NCBI GenBank assembly: GCA_016199665.1
Contig: JACQGG010000201.1
Span: 1-10,466, forward strand
DNA length: 10,466 nt
Direction: 5' to 3'
Source: Acidobacteriota bacterium
GTDB lineage: Bacteria; Acidobacteriota; UBA6911; JACQSX01
In this document: piece by piece, positions 6,641 through 10,466 of the stretch
How the letters are laid out: each line of letters opens with the position of its first letter
Position numbering within the stretch: the first letter of the stretch is position 1
The notes under the pieces: generated by a model
Seen by the model: the letters and a program-made list of their open reading frames with translations, nothing else
Database searches by the model: none
What the model was told of the DNA's origin: nothing
Position numbers and translations under genes: made by a program

Positions 6641-7438
6641 TCACCGTTGGGGGGCGCTCCGCGGCGGCGGAGGAATACGCTCATCGCAATAGATGGCGCC
6701 GATCCACTCCCATCCTCCCGGAATGGGCTGGATCAGCAGGTAGATGTAATTGTAGGGCGTTTGCCAGCCGCGGCTTTCCAGCAGGAACCACCCGTCGTGA
6801 TACGGGAACGCCCGCACCCTTGCGGATATTCTGATTCCGGGCGAATAATTCTCTTCCAGGAAGGTGGCAATCTCTTCCAGGTCCGAATTCAGAAACTCAC
6901 TTTCACACGCGCCAAAAATAAAAGTCACTTTGCTGGCAAATTTCTGCAGAGAGGTGAAGGTACGGCGTCGCAGCGCGTTGCTGAGAATATTGACAAGTTG
7001 GACCCGGCTCTTGACCCGCCAGAACCGGTCATCGGACAGCCAGATCAGCCGCCGGCGCGCGGAATCGGCGTAGCTGTCACCGATTTCGTCCTTTTCGTCG
7101 GGATAATCGGCGATCACTTTCTGGTAAACCTGGCGGGCGCGCTCGGGGGATCTCTCCTCCAGGCAGCGTCCCACCTCCAGCAGGTAGGAGGCAAACTGGC
7201 GCAGCACTCGCCGTTCCCCCGCCCGGTTCAGCCAGTCGTGAGCCTGATCGCAACTGCCGCGCTCGAGGTAGCCGTCAATCAGCGCCCTGTACGCCCGGTC
7301 CAGCACAACCGGGTCCTGGCTGGCGCCGATGGTCGCCCTGAGTTGGTCTTCCTCGGTGAACAAGCGACCCTGCGCGCGTAGAGACCCAGGGGATAGGGCG
7401 AACAGAAAAACGGCGCCACAGAAGACTACCGGCATCAT
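6641..7438 (-). CDS. Exported protein of unknown function with TPR-like helical region
   Basis: The 265-residue product is not recognised as a named family. Its N-terminus MMPVVFCGAVFLFALSPGSLRAQG is a clear signal peptide with likely cleavage after RAQ. Residues about 45-130 are helical and TPR-like (AYRALIDGYLERGSCDQAHDWL, then ARQVYQKVIADYP). The remainder has a mixed region and a C-terminal aromatic-rich part (WQTPYNYIYLLIQPIPGGWEW) ending in a proline run. The start overlaps the stop of the upstream gene at ATGA (7435-7438), so the two are probably translated together. An alternative ATG is the next codon. It converges with lgt, leaving 111 nt with no clear terminator. A plus-strand frame over 6545-7381 is a shadow. 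Periplasmic location is inferred; function is unknown. Confidence 0.75.
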   Translation of the reverse strand: MMPVVFCGAVFLFALSPGSLRAQGRLFTEEDQLRATIGASQDPVVLDRAYRALIDGYLERGSCDQAHDWLNRAGERRVLRQFASYLLEVGRCLEERSPERARQVYQKVIADYPDEKDEIGDSYADSARRRLIWLSDDRFWRVKSRVQLVNILSNALRRRTFTSLQKFASKVTFIFGACESEFLNSDLEEIATFLEENYSPGIRISARVRAFPYHDGWFLLESRGWQTPYNYIYLLIQPIPGGWEWIGAIYCDERIPPPPRSAPQR

Positions 7439-7764
7439 TGCGGGGGATTTTCTGAAGATCCAATGAAGGGGGAAGAGGCGGCTTCCGGCACGTTCTCCTC
7501 AGACTCATAACTGATCAGATATTCGCTCCAGACTTGGCCTCCCACGGTGGTGCCGCCCGTCTTCTTGATATTGGAGCACTGGAGGTATTTCTTCGCTCCC
7601 GCCTGGATAGTGACTTGCATTTCGTAGCCGTCCCAGCGCCGTGAAACGTCCGCCTGCAAGAAGCACACAAGAGCCCTCAGCGTATGGCCGAACGGCTCCT
7701 GAATGTACGAAGCCCAGCCGGCCCAGCTACCCTCTACATAGATATGGCCGTGCGTGGTTCCCAT
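7435..7764 (-). CDS. Hypothetical protein, first gene of a minus-strand pair
   Basis: The 109-residue product has no family I recognise. It is rich in aromatic and beta-type stretches (GHIYVEGSWAGWASYIQEPFG, RRWDGYEMQVTIQAGAKKYL, GGQVWSEYLISYESE) and ends with an acidic then Ser/Pro-rich tail. It has no signal peptide from the ATG at 7764. Codon choice looks like real coding sequence, and its stop overlaps the next gene by 4 nt, which supports translation. A GGAGG on the minus strand lies about 16 nt before this ATG, too far for ideal use. The frame is open upstream to a stop at 7819-7821 without another good start, so a lost or frameshifted 5' end is possible. Confidence 0.55.
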   Translation of the reverse strand: MGTTHGHIYVEGSWAGWASYIQEPFGHTLRALVCFLQADVSRRWDGYEMQVTIQAGAKKYLQCSNIKKTGGTTVGGQVWSEYLISYESEENVPEAASSPFIGSSENPPQ

Positions 7765-7993
7765 GCAGTCGCGGCGGTTCCCTCCATGAACCGCGCTTCG
7801 ATACGGCTGGATAGCAATTCACCGCTGCGTGGCAATGCCGCCCATCCTGCCGGCTCCTCTGTCCTGGTGGGTACCGTAACATGCGAGTGCAGCAGTCAGG
7901 AATGGCCGCGGGCGCCGCTCCCAAAACCAGCTCTGGGCGCGCAGCCCGACGTTCGCCGCAGCGCGGGCAGAACCCTATCCGCCAAAGTATCTC

Positions 7994-8023
7994 TTGTCGT
8001 CGCGCCGATTAAGCTATCATAAT
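7994..8023 (+). promoter_or_regulatory. Candidate sigma-70-like promoter for the barrel gene
   Basis: TTGTCG at 7994-7999 and CATAAT at 8018-8023 are separated by 18 nt, matching 4 of 6 and 5 of 6 consensus bases. A shifted reading with TATCAT at 8015-8020 gives 15 nt. It would start transcription about 60 nt before the ATG at 8094. Confidence 0.35.
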
Positions 8024-8083
8024 TCGAACTGCTGTAGAAAGTTTTGTGAACCGGCTTCCGGCTGTCCGAGTCTGTTTCTTCAT

Positions 8084-8089
8084 GGAGGA
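8084..8089 (+). promoter_or_regulatory. Ribosome binding site fixing the start at 8094
   Basis: GGAGGA at 8084-8089 lies just upstream of the ATG at 8094. It favours this start over the in-frame ATG at 8046, which lacks such a site and would put 16 extra residues before the signal peptide. Confidence 0.75.
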
Positions 8090-8093
8090 TTGC

Positions 8094-9308
8094 ATGAGAT
8101 TTCTCGGTGGGATGGTTGTGGCGCTGTGCGGCATGCTGTCTCTGTTGGCTTTGCCGGAATATCTGGCTCGCTTCACGGCCGATCCTATGAGTTCTGCCCC
8201 GTTTAAGGGCCGGTGCTCCACCTGCCACATCAATCCGGCTGGAGGGGGCCCGCGCAATGAATTCGGCCTGGCCTTTGCGGCGAACACTTTCACCATTACC
8301 CCGGAGTTGCGCGCGCGCTTTCCGGAGCGGTTCCAGTATCCCGTCCAGTCCCTTGACGCCCATGCGGAGATTCACTACTCGGACCCCTCCGGCAGGACGG
8401 TCATCCTCAAGCGGGACGGCATCACGACGGCTATCGACCCGTCCAGTCCGCCCTCGGCAGGCGCGGGGCTCCCGGTGGCGGCAGCTCCGGCTGCGGCCGC
8501 CGCAGCGACAATCGAAGGGGCTCCTGCGGGCCGTGTTTCGCAATGGGATCGACCCATGCAACTTTCCACTCGCTGGATTAATCTGCCGCAGCCGGCTGCG
8601 ATCAGCCGCAACGACGCCAACATTCTGATCCAGCATCGGTTCAGCGCGCCGCTCTTTGTGGGCTCAGCGCCCCAGCTCCTGGGTCTGGACAGCACGGCCA
8701 ATATTTTTCTGGGGTTGGATTATGGGGTCTGGGATCGCCTCATGGTTTCCTTGTCCCGCTCCCGGTTTAATCGCAATGTGGAAATGGACGTCACTGGAGA
8801 TTTTTGGCAGCAGCAGCGCGGCGCTCCCCTCTCTCTGGCCGGCAGGATCGGCCTTGAAGGGAGAGACAACTTCGGAGAATTTTTCTCGCCGCACCTCCAG
8901 TTAGCGGCGGAACGTCAGTTCGGCAGGCGCGTGGCGGTGCTGCTGGCTCCGGCGCTGGTATTCAACAGCCAGGACAATCGTTTGTTTTTTCTCCGCGATT
9001 TCGCAGCCAATTCCGATAAGGATTACACACTAAACATGGGAGTCGGTTTGTCGCTAAAAGTAATGCCCACCTTTGCAGTGGTGGCCGAATACGTTCCACG
9101 TCTGGCAGGGTTCAGGGGTTACTTTGTCGACCGCCCGGCAATTTCGGTCGCATTGCAGAAGCAGACTTTTCGGCATGTTTTTAGCCTGGTGATCTCCACT
9201 TCCACGGCGATGACCCCGGCTGGATACGGTCCCAACATTGGGGCCGATGCGACCCCTACGGCCAATCGGCTCAAGCTCGGATTCAACATTCTTAGAAAGT
9301 TGAGGTAG
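8094..9308 (+). CDS. Exported protein with CxxCH motif and DUF5777-type outer-membrane beta-barrel
   Basis: From the ATG at 8094 the product has 404 residues. MRFLGGMVVALCGMLSLLALPEYLA is a signal peptide. C41-S-T-C44-H45 followed by INPAGGGPRNEFGLAF is a CxxCH motif of the heme c-attachment type. An Ala/Pro-rich linker (PVAAAPAAAAAATIEGAP) joins it to a C-terminal part from about residue 165 made of alternating beta strands: NDANILIQHRFSAPLF, LDYGVWDRLMVSLSRSRF, FSPHLQLAAERQFG, FRHVFSLVISTS. That part resembles the DUF5777 beta-barrel family, which I recognise from its layout and not from a search. An outer-membrane location is inferred. The next gene begins 7 nt later, so the two form an operon. 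The CxxCH could bind heme or be a remnant domain; no distal Met/His ligand is evident. Confidence 0.8.
   Translation: MRFLGGMVVALCGMLSLLALPEYLARFTADPMSSAPFKGRCSTCHINPAGGGPRNEFGLAFAANTFTITPELRARFPERFQYPVQSLDAHAEIHYSDPSGRTVILKRDGITTAIDPSSPPSAGAGLPVAAAPAAAAAATIEGAPAGRVSQWDRPMQLSTRWINLPQPAAISRNDANILIQHRFSAPLFVGSAPQLLGLDSTANIFLGLDYGVWDRLMVSLSRSRFNRNVEMDVTGDFWQQQRGAPLSLAGRIGLEGRDNFGEFFSPHLQLAAERQFGRRVAVLLAPALVFNSQDNRLFFLRDFAANSDKDYTLNMGVGLSLKVMPTFAVVAEYVPRLAGFRGYFVDRPAISVALQKQTFRHVFSLVISTSTAMTPAGYGPNIGADATPTANRLKLGFNILRKLR
9302..9305 (+). promoter_or_regulatory. Ribosome binding site for the BACON-repeat gene
   Basis: GAGG at 9302-9305, within the last codons of the barrel gene, leaves 10 nt before the ATG at 9316. 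It supports that start and co-expression of the two genes. Confidence 0.55.
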
Positions 9309-9315
9309 ACACAAC

Positions 9316-10466
9316 ATGAAATTCTCGCGGTTCCTGGGCATTTTTCTGGCCCTGGCCTTCACCCTGATTTGCTATCTACTTGCGGAAAGCGGCGGCGCCC
9401 CGGCCCAGGCGATTGGTAACCCGGGCCTCTGTTTTCAGAGCGGCTGCCACATCAGCTTCCCGCTGCGAACGGATTCAAGCCTGCTCACTGTCACAGGATT
9501 TCCTTCAACCTATACGCCCGGGATGTCCTACCCTGTCACCGTGACAGTCAGAAACAACCCGACTGCCAGCGCTTCTTCAGCGCGGGCCGGATTTGCCGCA
9601 TTTGTGAACAGAGACGGCACAGCATTTACCTCATCTGTCGGGACGATCACCACTACGGATACTGCCGGCACGCGTCTCCTTCCCTACGACGGGGGAGGAA
9701 CCCTTCGGATTGCGTATGTCACGCACAGCCTGCCCCGCGCCGGGTCGCCGTCGGCCAGTTTTGCGTTTCAATGGACCGCCCCGGCGGCGCCCGGCGGCAA
9801 CGCGGTGCTTGTTGTAGGCGCCAATTCAGCGAACGGAGATGGCCAGAATACCGGTGACGTCATCAGCAAGCAGACGTTTACCGCGGCCGCAGGCGCGGCC
9901 TGCGCCTATGCCATCGCTCCCACGGCGCAATCGTTTCCGGCGGCGGGAGGGACGTCAAGCATCAATATCACCACCGACAGCGGTTGTGCCTGGACCGCCG
10001 CGAGCAACAGCAGCTTCATCACCGTCACTGCCGGAGCTAGCGGGAGCGGCGCCGGCACCGTCAACTACGCGGTGGCAGCCAACACGGGCGCGGGCCGCAC
10101 CGGAACACTGACGGTGGCAGGACAAACTTTTACCGTCACTCAGGCGGCGGGCGATTGTGCTTACTCGATCACGCCGACAAGCCAGGCGTTCGCGGCCGCC
10201 GGTGGGACGGCGACCGTAAGTGTCACGACCACCGCAGGCTGTGCCTGGACGGCCACCAGCGGCAACGCCTTCATTGCCGTTGCCTCAGGCAGCAGCGGCG
10301 CCGGCAGCGGGACAGTGATTCTTTCCGTCGCCGCCAACGCAGGCTCCACCCTCCGCACCGGAACTGCGACCATCGCCGGAGAGACTTTCTCGGTTTCGCA
10401 GGCAGGCGCACAGGCCGAAAACGAAAAATCCAACTTTGCCCAGTTTGGAAATGGGGACCTGGGAGG
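9316..10466 (+). CDS. Exported protein with CX4CH motif, choice-of-anchor V (Reeler-like) domain and two BACON repeats; 3' end beyond window
   Basis: The frame stays open from the ATG at 9316 to the window end (383 residues, incomplete). MKFSRFLGIFLALAFTLICYLL is the signal peptide, probably cleaved near APAQA. C39-F-Q-S-G-C44-H45 is a CX4CH motif. Residues about 50-190 (YTPGMSYPVTVTVRN, then FAFQWTAPAAPGG and GANSANGDGQNTGD) match, from memory, the 'choice-of-anchor V' domain, which commonly follows such a CH motif. Residues 196-280 and 281-362 are two similar BACON domains, each opening CAY and carrying GCAWTA. BACON domains are often linked to carbohydrate or mucin binding. The tail AENEKSNFAQFGNGD begins another segment seen in acidobacterial surface proteins. 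The gene follows the barrel gene by 7 nt, suggesting a shared cell-surface function. Ligand and anchoring are unknown. Confidence 0.85.
   Translation, partial: MKFSRFLGIFLALAFTLICYLLAESGGAPAQAIGNPGLCFQSGCHISFPLRTDSSLLTVTGFPSTYTPGMSYPVTVTVRNNPTASASSARAGFAAFVNRDGTAFTSSVGTITTTDTAGTRLLPYDGGGTLRIAYVTHSLPRAGSPSASFAFQWTAPAAPGGNAVLVVGANSANGDGQNTGDVISKQTFTAAAGAACAYAIAPTAQSFPAAGGTSSINITTDSGCAWTAASNSSFITVTAGASGSGAGTVNYAVAANTGAGRTGTLTVAGQTFTVTQAAGDCAYSITPTSQAFAAAGGTATVSVTTTAGCAWTATSGNAFIAVASGSSGAGSGTVILSVAANAGSTLRTGTATIAGETFSVSQAGAQAENEKSNFAQFGNGDLG
9901..10401 (+). repeat. Tandem BACON-domain repeat, 255-bp period
   Basis: Two protein repeats of 85-residue period begin at 9901 (C196) and 10156 (C281). 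Each has CAY[AS]I[AT]PT, AAGGT, GCAWTA and a C-terminal TF-V-Q or SF-V-Q strand. The two Cys residues in each repeat are spaced identically (C196/C224 and C281/C309), which suggests one disulfide per repeat. Confidence 0.85.

Larger units (their letters stand above)
7765..8093. other. Divergent intergenic region (329 nt)
   Basis: This stretch separates the minus-strand operon from the plus-strand barrel gene. It carries a plausible plus-strand promoter near 7994-8023 and the ribosome-binding site at 8084-8089. Open frames exist on both strands (7684-8022 plus, 7727-7924 minus, and the lower end of 7896-8636 minus), but none has a recognisable domain, signal peptide or good ribosome-binding site. 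The minus-strand promoter is unclear. Confidence 0.5.

Noticed and set aside
6545..7381. Long plus-strand open frame of 278 codons
   Set aside because: It lies antisense to the signal-peptide/TPR-like gene, has no recognisable domain or start signal, and has a shadow-like composition.
7684..8022. Plus-strand open frame of 112 codons in the divergent region
   Set aside because: It has no ribosome-binding site and no domain, and it overlaps the minus-strand gene at 7435-7764 and the candidate promoter at 7994-8023.
8046..8093. Upstream in-frame ATG for the barrel gene
   Set aside because: The ATG at 8094 has a strong GGAGGA site and begins directly with the signal peptide.
7896..8636. Minus-strand open frame of 246 codons opposite the barrel gene
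   Set aside because: It is Arg-rich with no domains, and the opposite strand encodes a coherent signal peptide, CxxCH motif and barrel.
9893..9917. GC-rich hairpin inside the BACON gene
   Set aside because: It lies within coding sequence and follows from Ala/Gly codons, with no sign of function.
10161..10433. Minus-strand open frame opposite the second BACON repeat
   Set aside because: It is antisense to a clear repeat domain, and its Ala/Val-rich content mirrors the GC-rich coding strand.

Overview
The window looks like chromosomal DNA from a GC-rich Gram-negative bacterium, most likely an acidobacterium of the Solibacter/Bryobacter type. This is an inference. It rests on the secreted protein with tandem BACON repeats and an AENEKSNFAQFGNGD-type continuation, the DUF5777-like barrel, a bacterial Lgt, and intergenic REP-like repeats. 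No mobile-element gene, tRNA, rRNA or CRISPR array was found.

Left part (1-5524), plus strand: a surface-polysaccharide module. A family 2 glycosyltransferase (40-828) overlaps a GT4 glycosyltransferase (812-1963), which is followed 6 nt later by a secreted sulfatase/alkaline-phosphatase-superfamily protein (1970-3886, TTG start). After a 222-nt gap comes a WcaJ/WbaP-type polyprenyl-phosphate sugar-1-phosphate transferase (4109-5524), the enzyme that usually starts exopolysaccharide or O-antigen repeat-unit synthesis. Together these suggest assembly and decoration of a lipid-linked glycan.

Middle part (5525-7764): a 234-nt gap holding an inverted pair of 28-bp repeat units and a 16-bp perfect palindrome, then lgt (5759-6529) for lipoprotein lipidation. 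Converging on lgt is a two-gene minus-strand operon of unknown function: a 109-residue protein (7764-7435), whose stop overlaps the start of an exported TPR-like protein (7438-6641).

Right part (7765-10466): a 329-nt divergent intergenic region with a plausible plus-strand promoter, then two co-directional genes for exported proteins. The first (8094-9308) joins an N-terminal CxxCH (heme c-like) segment to a DUF5777-type outer-membrane beta-barrel. The second (9316 to beyond the window) has a signal peptide, a CX4CH motif, a Reeler-like 'choice-of-anchor V' domain and two 85-residue BACON repeats. The pair looks like a cell-surface unit with possible redox or carbohydrate-binding roles.

The parts most worth a second look are the adjacent CxxCH/barrel and CX4CH/BACON genes, the REP-like repeat family flanking the sugar-1-phosphate transferase gene, the palindrome before lgt, the Thr-type sulfatase-fold protein, and the unassigned minus-strand operon.
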